A stretch of 36,017 nt of DNA, taken from positions 1-36,017 of IMG/VR virus record IMGVR_UViG_3300020189_000035; one strand, given 5' to 3'. The number at the start of each line of letters is the position of its first letter. The stretch's first letter is position 1. Of the stretch, positions 1-5,584 are shown piece after piece. Below the pieces are notes generated by a model. That model made no database searches and was not told the origin of the DNA. It saw nothing but the letters and a program-made list of their open reading frames with translations. The DNA comes from a virus. The position numbers were made by a program, and so were the translations under genes.

Positions 1-319
1 TATTGTCTACTAACTGTTTTGCTAATTGAGCATAAATCCTGCTTTCAAGATTTCTTATAAACTTTGCTAAAATTGTATTATCTGCTTCTCGTTCTGCTGC
101 CTTTCTTGCAGCTTCCATTGCATCTTCAATTTGTTTCTTTCTACTAAATTCTTGGTTCTCAATAGTTAAATAATGAGCACCAGTTCCAATTCCACTAAAA
201 GATGGATTTTTAAATTTTTGTACTATAGGTTCACCGTATGCCTTGCCTGCTGCAAGTAAAAGATATGTAATAAGTATTATCCAACCAATAGTAAGCAAAC
301 CTTTATCATTTGTTTCCAT
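1..319 (-). CDS. CsgF-like curli assembly protein (3'-partial)
   Basis: Start ATG at 317-319; the frame stays open to the window edge, giving 106 residues. Residues 8-24 are hydrophobic and end at an AAG-like site, so a signal peptide or anchor is likely. Right after it comes a stretch resembling mature CsgF: VQKFKNPSFSGIGTGAHYL (residues 33-51) matches the family's F-x-NP-F-G-x(n)-G pattern, followed by an ENQEF segment and a long charged helix. In bacteria CsgF sits on the outer-membrane CsgG pore and couples curli subunit export to the cell surface. Csg-like genes are known, from recall, in pelagimyophages, where a role in secretion or lysis has been suggested. The gene overlaps the 3' end of the upstream small membrane protein gene by 14 nt, so it is probably co-transcribed. 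A CsgG gene would be expected just beyond position 1 but is not visible. Confidence 0.7.
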   Translation of the reverse strand, partial: METNDKGLLTIGWIILITYLLLAAGKAYGEPIVQKFKNPSFSGIGTGAHYLTIENQEFSRKKQIEDAMEAARKAAEREADNTILAKFIRNLESRIYAQLAKQLVDN

Positions 320-578
320 TCTCTTCTTCACCTTTCTTTTTTAATTCCTCGACTTCTCTGTACTTTAATACTACATCTACCTTTTGCTGTAAACGAATAA
401 GGTCTTGATCTAACATTCTCATACGGTCAATTAATCTTATAAGTGCCATATGCTGTTTATCAATTTGAGGCTGCAGCTTCTCATTTATATAATTCCAAAT
501 CCAATAAACAAAATAACCTAAACCTACAACCATCACGACAGGAAATCCATATTCCTGTACTAAATTTGCTATATCCAT
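306..578 (-). CDS. Small single-helix membrane protein, holin-like topology
   Basis: 90 aa. Residues about 12-30 form one hydrophobic helix (FPVVMVVGLGYFVYWIW). The rest is a heptad-like amphipathic region (residues 35-80) and a very charged lysine/glutamate tail. The start ATG lies one base after the stop of the upstream membrane protein gene (stop 580-582, ATG 576-578), so the two are probably translationally coupled; its end overlaps the CsgF-like gene. One N-terminal helix plus a coiled coil is common in phage membrane proteins annotated as holin-like, but nothing in the sequence proves that function. Its neighbour at 580-876 has the same layout and a similar opening, so the pair may be distant paralogues or partners in one membrane complex. 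Confidence 0.75.
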   Translation of the reverse strand: MDIANLVQEYGFPVVMVVGLGYFVYWIWNYINEKLQPQIDKQHMALIRLIDRMRMLDQDLIRLQQKVDVVLKYREVEELKKKGEEENGNK

Positions 579-579
579 T

Positions 580-876
580 TTAATCTCTTCTTACGTCGAC
601 CTTTCCGTCTTCAACAAAATTTTCAGAACGAGCAACTCGTTCAATATCAGGATTTAAACCTAATGCACTACTAACTAAAAGATCTATTTTAATCATCTCA
701 TTTGACATGGTTCTTGCTCTATTTTCAAGGCTTTCACAAAACATGGTTAATGTACCGATACTATCCACAATGCCGTCAAATATTTGCCTTATGATAACAA
801 ATATAAAAAAGCCCATTATCATAGCACCGGCAATAGGCAAGCCAACCTCAGATATTAGCTTGAATATTTCTTCCAT
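580..876 (-). CDS. Small single-helix membrane protein, first gene of late operon
   Basis: 98 aa. A hydrophobic helix covers residues about 12-31 (LPIAGAMIMGFFIFVIIRQI), followed by a helical region (about 37-70) and a charged tail. It is the first of three overlapping or abutting minus-strand genes ending in the CsgF-like gene. A perfect TATAAATA late-promoter motif (882-889) stops five bases before the ATG, so transcription would begin at about the start codon and leave no room for a ribosome binding site. Topology resembles the following gene product. Function is unknown; a role in late membrane events such as lysis is inferred from late expression, membrane location and the Csg-type neighbour. 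Confidence 0.75.
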   Translation of the reverse strand: MEEIFKLISEVGLPIAGAMIMGFFIFVIIRQIFDGIVDSIGTLTMFCESLENRARTMSNEMIKIDLLVSSALGLNPDIERVARSENFVEDGKVDVRRD

Positions 877-881
877 ACCGT

Positions 882-889
882 TATTTATA
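882..889 (-). promoter_or_regulatory. T4-type late promoter (TATAAATA)
   Basis: Exact TATAAATA reading leftward, as used by gp55-directed RNA polymerase in T4-like phages. With the normal spacing the transcript would begin at about position 876, the A of the ATG of the downstream membrane protein gene. Confidence 0.65.
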
Positions 890-1129
890 CAAACTGTCCA
901 TACTGGATGAAATTATTGGTCCTCTGTAGCATCATTCTGGAGGACTCTGGACATACTGACGATTATTACCATTGGAGAGAAATTGGCTTGCCAGAGGGAG
1001 AATCTGGAGGAATAAAAACGTCAGTTTTAGAACAAAAAGTACTAAACAAAATTCCCAATAAAATCAATAACTTATACTCGTAAGGTATAAGTGTTTGATT
1101 TATAAAGGAAAAAAGTTTTCCATGGACTA
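890..1129. other. Divergent intergenic region
   Basis: About 240 bp between the leftward late promoter and the rightward sigma70 promoter. It holds two perfect small hairpins: 7 bp at 1071-1077/1085-1091 with a 7-nt loop, and 6 bp at 1107-1112/1116-1121 with a 3-nt loop. Neither is followed by a convincing T-run on either strand. The only coding candidate is the short minus-strand frame at 966-1067. Confidence 0.6.
966..1067 (-). CDS. Possible 33-aa lipoprotein-like peptide (weak)
   Basis: A minus-strand frame starting at TTG 1065-1067 and ending at TAA 966-968. The product would open with a hydrophobic run (ILLGILFSTFC) ending in Cys12, followed by a Pro/Ser-rich polar tail. This has the look of a tiny lipoprotein such as an outer-membrane spanin subunit, upstream of a possible lysis operon. 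Against it: no ATG, no good ribosome binding site, phenylalanine just before the Cys is atypical of a lipobox, and it lies upstream of the TATAAATA promoter. It could be non-coding. Confidence 0.2.
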   Translation of the reverse strand: MILLGILFSTFCSKTDVFIPPDSPSGKPISLQW

Positions 1130-1158
1130 TTGACTTTACCAGCAATAGTGTATATAAT
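1130..1158 (+). promoter_or_regulatory. Sigma70-type promoter for GNAT gene
   Basis: TTGACT at 1130-1135 and TATAAT at 1153-1158 with a 17-nt spacer, in the context CTATTGAC shared with three other promoters here. Transcription should begin near 1165, giving a leader with a GAGGAAACAGGAA purine stretch. Confidence 0.85.
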
Positions 1159-1205
1159 TATACTATAAATTGAGGAAACAGGAATACCAATTGCGTCGAA
1201 TCGAA

Positions 1206-1757
1206 ATGGCTAAAAGGATCGTATTGCCATCGCGAATACCGGAAGGTAAACGTATCGGCAGTTTTCGTGGAATGGATGTATACGTTGAAGGTGATATTGG
1301 TCAGGATGATTGGTTTTGCGTATATGTATATCGCAGGCTGAAATCCAAAAATACCAAATCTCGTCAAACTATCGCCGAACTGACATTGTCTGACGATTAT
1401 TGTAAAGGCGCTTATCATGTAGATCTGATGCGGATTGACCATCGGTATCAGGGACATGGTATTGCACCAATGCTGTACCGATACCTGATGAAAAAATTAG
1501 GTATTATCCTCCAGGCTGGTACCATGCAATCTGGAGGAGGTCGTCGGTTATGGGCTGAATTGGCCAAGATGAAAGATATCATGGTATATGCTTCCTACAA
1601 GCGTAAACATGAAGCTCACGTTATTGAGCTTGAAAAGGAAGACGAAGAACTGCATCTTGATGGTATTCGTCTTTACGATGGCCGACCGATCTATACCTTT
1701 GCTACTTACTGCAATGATCGGTTGGAAAACGGAGAAAAAAGTTTAGGAAAATTTTAA
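1206..1757 (+). CDS. GNAT-family N-acetyltransferase
   Basis: 183 aa from the ATG at 1206. The signature acetyl-CoA loop R/Q-x-x-G-x-G/A appears as RYQGHGIA (residues 80-87), preceded by a beta strand (VDLMRID) and followed by an amphipathic helix (MLYRYLMKKLG), the usual motif A arrangement. A later GGGRRLW segment (about 107-113) is also common in phage GNATs. GNAT enzymes move an acetyl group from acetyl-CoA to an amine; the substrate cannot be told. The frame is also open to TTG codons at 1191 and 1170. TTG 1191 has a better-spaced AGGAA upstream and is a real alternative start; TTG 1170 lies inside the leader and is unlikely. This gene looks richer in G+C than its neighbours, which may point to separate acquisition. 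Confidence 0.8.
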   Translation: MAKRIVLPSRIPEGKRIGSFRGMDVYVEGDIGQDDWFCVYVYRRLKSKNTKSRQTIAELTLSDDYCKGAYHVDLMRIDHRYQGHGIAPMLYRYLMKKLGIILQAGTMQSGGGRRLWAELAKMKDIMVYASYKRKHEAHVIELEKEDEELHLDGIRLYDGRPIYTFATYCNDRLENGEKSLGKF

Positions 1758-1765
1758 AAAAACTA

Positions 1766-1794
1766 TTGACATTCTCTGAACTATGTGTTATAAT
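1766..1794 (+). promoter_or_regulatory. Sigma70-type promoter
   Basis: Consensus TTGACA at 1766-1771 and TATAAT at 1789-1794 with a 17-nt spacer, again as CTATTGACATT. It starts 8 bases after the GNAT stop codon and drives the 91-aa gene. Confidence 0.88.
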
Positions 1795-1830
1795 TATTGT
1801 ATAAATTGAAATGGAAAAGGAAATTATATT

Positions 1831-2106
1831 ATGTTAACTAAATCTGAAATCGCACAAATCAATACTCTGTTCTCCAAAATGGAAGGCGGAGATTTTCGAA
1901 CTGTTGCTGCTTTGTTTAAGCAAGCACAAACCAATGTTGCTACCATGGCAACAGGAAACTTCTCGAAAGGAGACTCTGTATATTTTATAAGTAGGTCTGG
2001 TGAAAAGATCTCAGGAGTTGTCGAGAAGGTCATGCAAAAGAACATTAAGGTTTCAACCGACCAAGGTATTTGGAGGGTTGCTGCAACCTTGCTAAAGGCT
2101 TCATAG
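1831..2106 (+). CDS. Small protein with possible SH3/KOW-like barrel
   Basis: 91 aa; ATG at 1831 with AAAAGGAAA 7-15 bases upstream. Residues 1-35 look helical (KSEIAQINTLFSKM, RTVAALFKQAQ). The second half (residues 43-90) has alternating short strands with the pattern GDSVYFISRSGEKISGVVEKV, typical of small SH3-like or KOW-like nucleic-acid or protein binding barrels. I do not recognise the family. It is the only gene between its promoter and a terminator-like hairpin, so it seems to be a single-gene unit made early. Confidence 0.8.
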   Translation: MLTKSEIAQINTLFSKMEGGDFRTVAALFKQAQTNVATMATGNFSKGDSVYFISRSGEKISGVVEKVMQKNIKVSTDQGIWRVAATLLKAS

Positions 2107-2127
2107 GACGTTCTGTCCACCTAGGAG

Positions 2128-2156
2128 AGCCTGTCGTCTGATGGGCTTTTCTTTTT
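2128..2156 (+). terminator. Rho-independent terminator
   Basis: 8-bp stem 2128-2135/2140-2147 with a GTCT loop, including two G-T pairs, followed by a T-rich run to 2156. It ends the 91-aa gene transcript and stands only 5 bases before tRNA-Leu. Confidence 0.7.
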
Positions 2157-2161
2157 CTACC

Positions 2162-2246
2162 GCCTCGGTGGTGAAATAGGTAAACACAAGGGACTTAAAA
2201 TCCCTCGCCTTCGGGCTTGTCGGTTCGATTCCGACTCGAGGCACCA
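2162..2246 (+). tRNA. tRNA-Leu (UAA)
   Basis: 85 nt with encoded CCA. The acceptor stem 2162-2168/2236-2242 is fully paired with one G-T, discriminator A2243. The anticodon loop CTTAAAA carries TAA. A long variable arm (CGCCTTCGGGCTTG) confirms a class II leucine tRNA, and the T arm has TTCGATT. UAA reads the UUA codon, frequent in this AT-rich genome. It has no obvious promoter of its own: the preceding terminator ends 5 bases upstream, so it depends on read-through or an unseen start. Confidence 0.96.
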
Positions 2247-2276
2247 ATTCAAAAACTATTCTAACAGAGATTAAGT

Positions 2277-2708
2277 ATGAATAGTAAAATTGTGGAAATG
2301 CTAACACGGTTAGCAATTGACAATCCTGGCATTAGGAATAAGCAATTTAAATTCGGTGCTGGTATTGTATATAAAAACAATTTGGTTTCTACTGGTGTCA
2401 ATAGTTACAAGACACATCCTCTTATGGCACAGTGGGGACAAAATCAAGATAGCATTTGTTTGCATGCAGAAATTGATGCAATCAAAAATGCACTAAGGTT
2501 AATCACGCCTAGTCAATTAACAAAATGTGATATGTATGTTGTAAGGGTAAAGCGTCCTTGGTCTAATTCCAAGAATTGGGTATATGGACTTGCTAAACCT
2601 TGTAAAGGCTGCCGACGAGCAATAGTAAATTTTGGTTTGAAGAATGTATATTATACTACTGATTATCATTGGGACTGTAGCTCAGAGGTTAGAGCATCCG
2701 TCTTATAA
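2277..2708 (+). CDS. Cytidine/dCMP deaminase-fold protein
   Basis: 143 aa. The zinc-binding deaminase signature is complete: HAE at residues 63-65 (His63 zinc ligand, Glu65 proton shuttle) and PCKGC at 108-112 (Cys109 and Cys112 zinc ligands). The family hydrolyses cytosine in nucleosides, nucleotides or nucleic acids. In T4-like phages the usual member is dCMP deaminase, but this protein is shorter and the loops differ, so the substrate is open. The deaminase fold should end near residue 131; the last 11 residues are encoded by the 5' half of tRNA-Ile, and the stop TAA (2706-2708) falls in its anticodon loop. The start ATG lies 30 bases after tRNA-Leu with a weak GAGATTAA upstream, so both tRNAs and this gene are probably on one transcript. 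Confidence 0.85.
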   Translation: MNSKIVEMLTRLAIDNPGIRNKQFKFGAGIVYKNNLVSTGVNSYKTHPLMAQWGQNQDSICLHAEIDAIKNALRLITPSQLTKCDMYVVRVKRPWSNSKNWVYGLAKPCKGCRRAIVNFGLKNVYYTTDYHWDCSSEVRASVL

Positions 2709-2746
2709 GCGGGAGGTCGGTGGTTCAATTCCACCCAGTCCTACCA
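2671..2746 (+). tRNA. tRNA-Ile (UAU)
   Basis: 76 nt with encoded CCA. The acceptor stem 2671-2677/2736-2742 is fully paired with a G-T at the first position. The D arm is normal, the anticodon loop CTTATAA (2702-2708) carries TAT at 2704-2706, and the T loop is TTCAATT. It reads the AUA codon, rare in many bacteria but favoured by AT-rich phages. Its 5' half overlaps the deaminase coding sequence. Confidence 0.95.
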
Positions 2747-2768
2747 ATATATTGTTAAAGGTTAAATA

Positions 2769-2996
2769 ATGTTTGATGTAAAATTAGCAACAGACAAACC
2801 GTATGTTACACTAATATGTAATCCATACGAAGATAAAAGTTCAATCAATACACGAATAACGATTGATGTAATGGAAAAAGATTTGAGTCGTGATGATATG
2901 GTTGGAGTGTTAGAAACTTTTATGAAAGCAATGGGCTATCATTTTTCTCCAGGCGAACATTTAGGATATGAGTATGAAAACAGAGAATCACCCTGA
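2769..2996 (+). CDS. Unrecognised small protein
   Basis: 75 aa; ATG 22 bases after tRNA-Ile with AAAGG about 8 bases upstream. Residues 1-35 look like beta strands (FDVKLATDKPYVTLICNPYE, TRITIDVMEK), followed by an acidic helix (DDMVGVLETFMKAMGYHF) and a Gly/Glu-rich tail. Its last 29 bases overlap the next gene. It opens a tightly packed run of small genes to 4222 with overlapping ends, typical of host-takeover regions of T4-like phages. No family recognised. Confidence 0.75.
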   Translation: MFDVKLATDKPYVTLICNPYEDKSSINTRITIDVMEKDLSRDDMVGVLETFMKAMGYHFSPGEHLGYEYENRESP

Positions 2997-3150
2997 AGGT
3001 ACTAATACGGAAATTAATTTGAGCCGTAATTTAGCTAGTGCCATTTACTGGGCAGTTGAAGAATATATGGAACAACTGCCTGATGGTGTTATGAAGGCGT
3101 ATCTTGAATTGCGTGACCACTATATTGAAAAAGGATTGGTGAATTCGTAA
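2968..3150 (+). CDS. Unrecognised small helical protein
   Basis: 60 aa; ATG at 2968 with TTAGGA 6-7 bases upstream; ATG 2974 is an alternative. After a polar N terminus the rest is predicted helical (NLASAIYWAVEEYMEQL, VMKAYLELRDHYIEKG) with acidic bias. The start overlaps the previous gene and the stop overlaps the next start as TAATG, indicating coupled translation. Function unknown. Confidence 0.75.
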   Translation: MSMKTENHPEGTNTEINLSRNLASAIYWAVEEYMEQLPDGVMKAYLELRDHYIEKGLVNS

Positions 3151-3350
3151 TGACTAAATATATAGTTAGACTTGAAGAGGACCCAAAGACTGGAGAACTG
3201 ATTCTACCTATTCCTGATGAACTATTAGTGCAAGTGGGTTGGGGCGAAGATGATGAGTTAATTTGGGAAGAAACTCTATTGTGTGAAGAACACGGTGAAT
3301 ATATTGGATATACCTTACGAAAGAAGCATGAGCATGATGAGGAAGTGTAA
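3150..3350 (+). CDS. Small acidic protein, possible AbrB/MazE-like barrel
   Basis: 66 aa. The segment GELILPIPDELLVQVGWGED (residues 14-33) followed by DELIWE has the pattern of the swapped-hairpin AbrB/MazE-like fold (strand, I-P-x-x-L, G-W/L-x-x-G-D, strand). Such domains often bind DNA as dimers or act as antitoxins, but the strong negative charge argues against plain DNA binding; mimicry or protein binding is possible. Start codon overlaps the previous stop (TAATG). Its last 17 bases overlap the Cys-rich mini-gene. Confidence 0.7.
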   Translation: MTKYIVRLEEDPKTGELILPIPDELLVQVGWGEDDELIWEETLLCEEHGEYIGYTLRKKHEHDEEV

Positions 3351-3438
3351 ATATTGCGGTAAACAGTTTAAGGTTGTTATCGACTGTCCTACTGTGCTTT
3401 GGTGTAGTTCTAAATGTGCAGAGGCTGACAATGAGTGA
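3334..3438 (+). CDS. 34-aa Cys-rich mini zinc-finger protein
   Basis: ATG-ATG at 3334/3337, stop TGA 3436-3438. It encodes MMRKCKYCGKQF (Cys5, Cys8) and later DCP (Cys18), WCSSKC (Cys24, Cys28). The CxxC...CxxxC spacing is that of a treble-clef or zinc-ribbon knuckle. Both ends overlap neighbours (17 bp with the gene before, 8 bp with the next, whose ATG is at 3431), the same style as the surrounding genes, so it is very likely translated. It is too short for most gene callers. Confidence 0.7.
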   Translation: MMRKCKYCGKQFKVVIDCPTVLWCSSKCAEADNE

Positions 3439-3769
3439 GCAAAACTATTTCCCTGATAACTGGGTTGTTGTAAAAATCAAAGATGGTAAACTTGACCGTG
3501 GATTTTATAAAGTATTAGCAGGATGGTCAGGCGGTTATCTTTCAGGTGATAGTTGGCGTATGAACAGTGGTATCACCAAAGTAACCGAAGAAGGCGACCA
3601 TTTGAAGTTTTGGGGTGAGTCAGGTAGTTGCTATATATGCCATAAAAAAACCTATGGTCTACGTATGAACAACGCTGGTGTATGGAACCAAATGAAAGGT
3701 ATGGAAGGATTTGAAGATCAATTTGTATTATTGCCTGAAGATACTAATTGGATGGAGATCGAGTGGTGA
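3431..3769 (+). CDS. Unrecognised protein, Trp/Gly-rich
   Basis: 112 aa from ATG 3431 (ATGAGTGAG), which overlaps the stop of the mini zinc-finger gene. The frame is open further upstream to 3374, but that part lies in the mini-gene and lacks a ribosome site. The protein opens MSEQNYFPDNWVVVKIKDG and continues with short strands and many Trp/Gly residues (LAGWSGGYLSGDSWRMNSG). One CxxC-type pair (SCYICHKK) could bind metal but has no partner pair. It looks like an all-beta small domain of a type common as unnamed protein in T4-like marine phages. Confidence 0.75.
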   Translation: MSEQNYFPDNWVVVKIKDGKLDRGFYKVLAGWSGGYLSGDSWRMNSGITKVTEEGDHLKFWGESGSCYICHKKTYGLRMNNAGVWNQMKGMEGFEDQFVLLPEDTNWMEIEW

Positions 3770-3966
3770 ACCAAGCCATACTAGCACAAGCGAGACGTTT
3801 ATATCACCATGTGGTCAATGGCGGTAAGTTGAAACCTGAAGATGTTTCTTACATGGTATCTGCTCTAGAGGAAGCCTATACAGACGAACAATCACTTCAT
3901 GACGAGTTGATGAAACTTGGGTGGACTCCTCCTAAAAAAGAGATGAATGATGAAAGCAGAACTTGA
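3766..3966 (+). CDS. Unrecognised small helical protein
   Basis: 66 aa from GTG 3766; the start overlaps the previous stop as GTGA, and GGAG lies 8 bases upstream. GTG 3763 is an alternative. Mostly helical (AILAQARRLYHHVVNGG, YMVSALEEAYTDEQSLHDELMKLG), ending in a Lys/Pro-rich tail. It overlaps the next gene by 20 bp. Function unknown. Confidence 0.7.
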   Translation: MNQAILAQARRLYHHVVNGGKLKPEDVSYMVSALEEAYTDEQSLHDELMKLGWTPPKKEMNDESRT

Positions 3967-4222
3967 AATTGATATGTATACTGATGTAGAGCCTGCCGGC
4001 ATTAAGCGGACATTGTTTATAGGTGAAGGTTCGTGTGAACCAAACTTTCAAGATGTTGAAAGTTGGGAAGAGATTGTTGAACGCACTATTGGATACTACC
4101 GCATTCCTATTTATAACGACACTATCGCACCGGGTGATGCAGAAGAACTTGAAAAAATAGTTGCTGGTTTAGAACATGCTATAGCATTATTTAGAGAGAA
4201 AATAGAACAGCACAAAGCTTAA
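3947..4222 (+). CDS. Unrecognised acidic protein
   Basis: 91 aa; ATG-ATG at 3947/3950. An N-terminal half of strands (KAELEIDMYTDV, KRTLFIGEG) is followed by an acidic C-terminal helix (DAEELEKIVAGLEHAIALFREKIEQHK). It is the last gene before the third promoter. Function unknown. Confidence 0.75.
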   Translation: MMKAELEIDMYTDVEPAGIKRTLFIGEGSCEPNFQDVESWEEIVERTIGYYRIPIYNDTIAPGDAEELEKIVAGLEHAIALFREKIEQHKA

Positions 4223-4233
4223 ATATATATCTA

Positions 4234-4262
4234 TTGACATTCGTTGTGAATTGGTATATAAT
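4234..4262 (+). promoter_or_regulatory. Sigma70-type promoter
   Basis: TTGACA 4234-4239 and TATAAT 4257-4262 with a 17-nt spacer, within CTATTGACATTC. It drives the 73-aa gene starting at 4284, leaving a short leader with a strong GGAGG site. Confidence 0.88.
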
Positions 4263-4283
4263 TGTATTTACTTTGGAGGAATT

Positions 4284-4505
4284 ATGAATTATTCTCTACT
4301 TAAAAGTATTGTGTCCAACATTAAAGGCGTTGGATTAAACGAAGCCTATATCAGTATTGAGTCCTGGTTGGCTCCAGCTGTTATGTCCTATGCAAGTATG
4401 CTAGGATGGTATAGTAGCTTTGTTTATTGGAATTATCCTGAAGGATTGTATATTGGAACTGAAAAAGAACCAAAAGATCTCACAGTAATTTCTTTAAAAT
4501 TTTAG
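4284..4505 (+). CDS. Unrecognised 73-aa protein
   Basis: ATG 4284 is chosen because GGAGGA stands 5-10 bases upstream and the promoter -10 box ends at 4262; the open frame reaching back to 4251 lies in the promoter. The protein is aromatic-rich with one moderately hydrophobic helix (WLAPAVMSYASMLGWYSSFVYW, residues about 28-49) that could be membrane-associated or a buried helix. Function unknown. Its stop overlaps the next promoter region. Confidence 0.75.
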   Translation: MNYSLLKSIVSNIKGVGLNEAYISIESWLAPAVMSYASMLGWYSSFVYWNYPEGLYIGTEKEPKDLTVISLKF

Positions 4506-4534
4506 TTGACATTTAGTTAAACTTGTGATATAAT
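4506..4534 (+). promoter_or_regulatory. Sigma70-type promoter giving a leaderless start
   Basis: TTGACA 4506-4511 and TATAAT 4529-4534 with a 17-nt spacer. The downstream ATG begins at 4542, 7 bases after the -10 box, so the expected transcription start falls on or next to the start codon. Confidence 0.85.
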
Positions 4535-4541
4535 ATACAGT

Positions 4542-5105
4542 ATGAATTTGTTTATTTTAGACGAAGACCCTGTTATCGCTGCTCAATCACAGTGCGATAA
4601 ACATGTTGTTAAGATGATTGTTGAATCTGCACAAATGCTTTCAACAACTCATCGTATGATTGATGGTTATGAAACAAGAAAGCCATCTAAGTCTGGTAAA
4701 ACAATGGTAAAATATTTTGAACTGCCTGGTGAAAAAGAAGATATTCTATACAAGGCATGTCATCACAATCATCCATGTACTATATGGACAAGAGAAAATA
4801 CCGCCAACTACAATTGGCACTATAAACACTTTATTGCGTTGTGTGATGAATATACTCATAGGTATAAAAAAGTACATGCAACCGATACAAAACTAAGACA
4901 AGCATTAAAAACTCCGCCTACAAATATGAGTAGGTCAAATAAAAGAACACCATTCAAACTTGCGATGAAATCAAATCCAGAATGCATGTTTGAAGATGCG
5001 GTAAAATCTTACCGTGCATTTTATCATACAAAGCAAACACGCTTTAGTATGACTTGGTCAAATCGAGATATTCCTGAATGGTGGAATGCAACAGAAGTTG
5101 CCTAA
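4542..5105 (+). CDS. Conserved phage protein of unknown function
   Basis: 187 aa. It opens MNLFILDEDPVIAAQ followed by CDKHVVKMIVESAQML, and has a central HHNHPCTIWTRE segment and a TPFKLAM segment. From memory, close look-alikes with the same opening and NHPC-x-x-W motif occur widely in T4-like cyanophages and related marine phages as unnamed conserved proteins. Several His and Cys residues in conserved-looking positions (CDKH 18-21, HHNHPC in the middle) suggest a metal site or an enzyme, but I cannot name a reaction. There is no ribosome binding site: the promoter -10 box ends 7 bases before the ATG, so translation would be leaderless. Confidence 0.85.
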   Translation: MNLFILDEDPVIAAQSQCDKHVVKMIVESAQMLSTTHRMIDGYETRKPSKSGKTMVKYFELPGEKEDILYKACHHNHPCTIWTRENTANYNWHYKHFIALCDEYTHRYKKVHATDTKLRQALKTPPTNMSRSNKRTPFKLAMKSNPECMFEDAVKSYRAFYHTKQTRFSMTWSNRDIPEWWNATEVA

Positions 5106-5136
5106 ATTATAATTAGTAATATAAGGAGAAATTTTA

Positions 5137-5382
5137 ATGTCACCATTAGCAGAACAGCTACTTCATGACGCGAGGAAAAAGTTTATTGATAAAGATGACC
5201 TTTTAATTGCTTGTCTTAAAAATATGACTGAAGATCAGTTGTATGAAATGGCAATTGATTATGGATTTATTGTGACTGAAGATGAAGACGCAATTCCTCA
5301 CATTGATAATCTTGATGATGATGATTCACGAACAGTACAAGATAAAATTATTGATGCCGTATTAGCAAGACATGGAGAATAA
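5137..5382 (+). CDS. Unrecognised acidic protein
   Basis: 81 aa; ATG 5137 with AAGGAGAAA upstream, a strong ribosome site. Two helices (AEQLLHDARKKF, TEDQLYEMAIDYGF) enclose an acidic core with a DDDD run (NLDDDDSRT). Strong negative charge could mean DNA mimicry or only a small helical adaptor. First of four closely packed genes (to 5982), apparently on the 4506 promoter transcript. Function unknown. Confidence 0.75.
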   Translation: MSPLAEQLLHDARKKFIDKDDLLIACLKNMTEDQLYEMAIDYGFIVTEDEDAIPHIDNLDDDDSRTVQDKIIDAVLARHGE

Positions 5383-5383
5383 C

Positions 5384-5584
5384 ATGGATTATTGGATGTT
5401 TTGGGTTACTGCAGCTATCTTTACTGTATTAGGTTATTATTTTGGAAAAAACGAACCTGTATCATTAGAACATTCTAAAAAAATAACCAAAGAAACAATA
5501 GATACCTTAATTGATATGGGATTTATTAAAACATCCGGTACTGGTGACGATATTAAAATGCTAAAATATTATGAGGATGAATAA
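5384..5584 (+). CDS. Small membrane-anchored protein
   Basis: 66 aa from ATG 5384, chosen because GGAG lies 6 bases upstream and the previous stop ends at 5382; ATG 5372 overlaps the previous gene and is less likely. An N-terminal hydrophobic helix (residues 2-20, DYWMFWVTAAIFTVLGYYF) is followed by a soluble polar tail with a helix (KKITKETIDTLIDMGF). One-pass topology. Function unknown. Confidence 0.75.
   Translation: MDYWMFWVTAAIFTVLGYYFGKNEPVSLEHSKKITKETIDTLIDMGFIKTSGTGDDIKMLKYYEDE

Noticed and set aside
1071-1121. Two perfect hairpins as terminators or an origin
   Set aside because: No T-run on either strand and no repeated binding-site pattern; recorded only as structure in the divergent intergenic region.
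1158-1457. Minus-strand frame opposite the GNAT gene
   Set aside because: Antisense shadow of a gene with clear GNAT motifs, with no ribosome site of its own.
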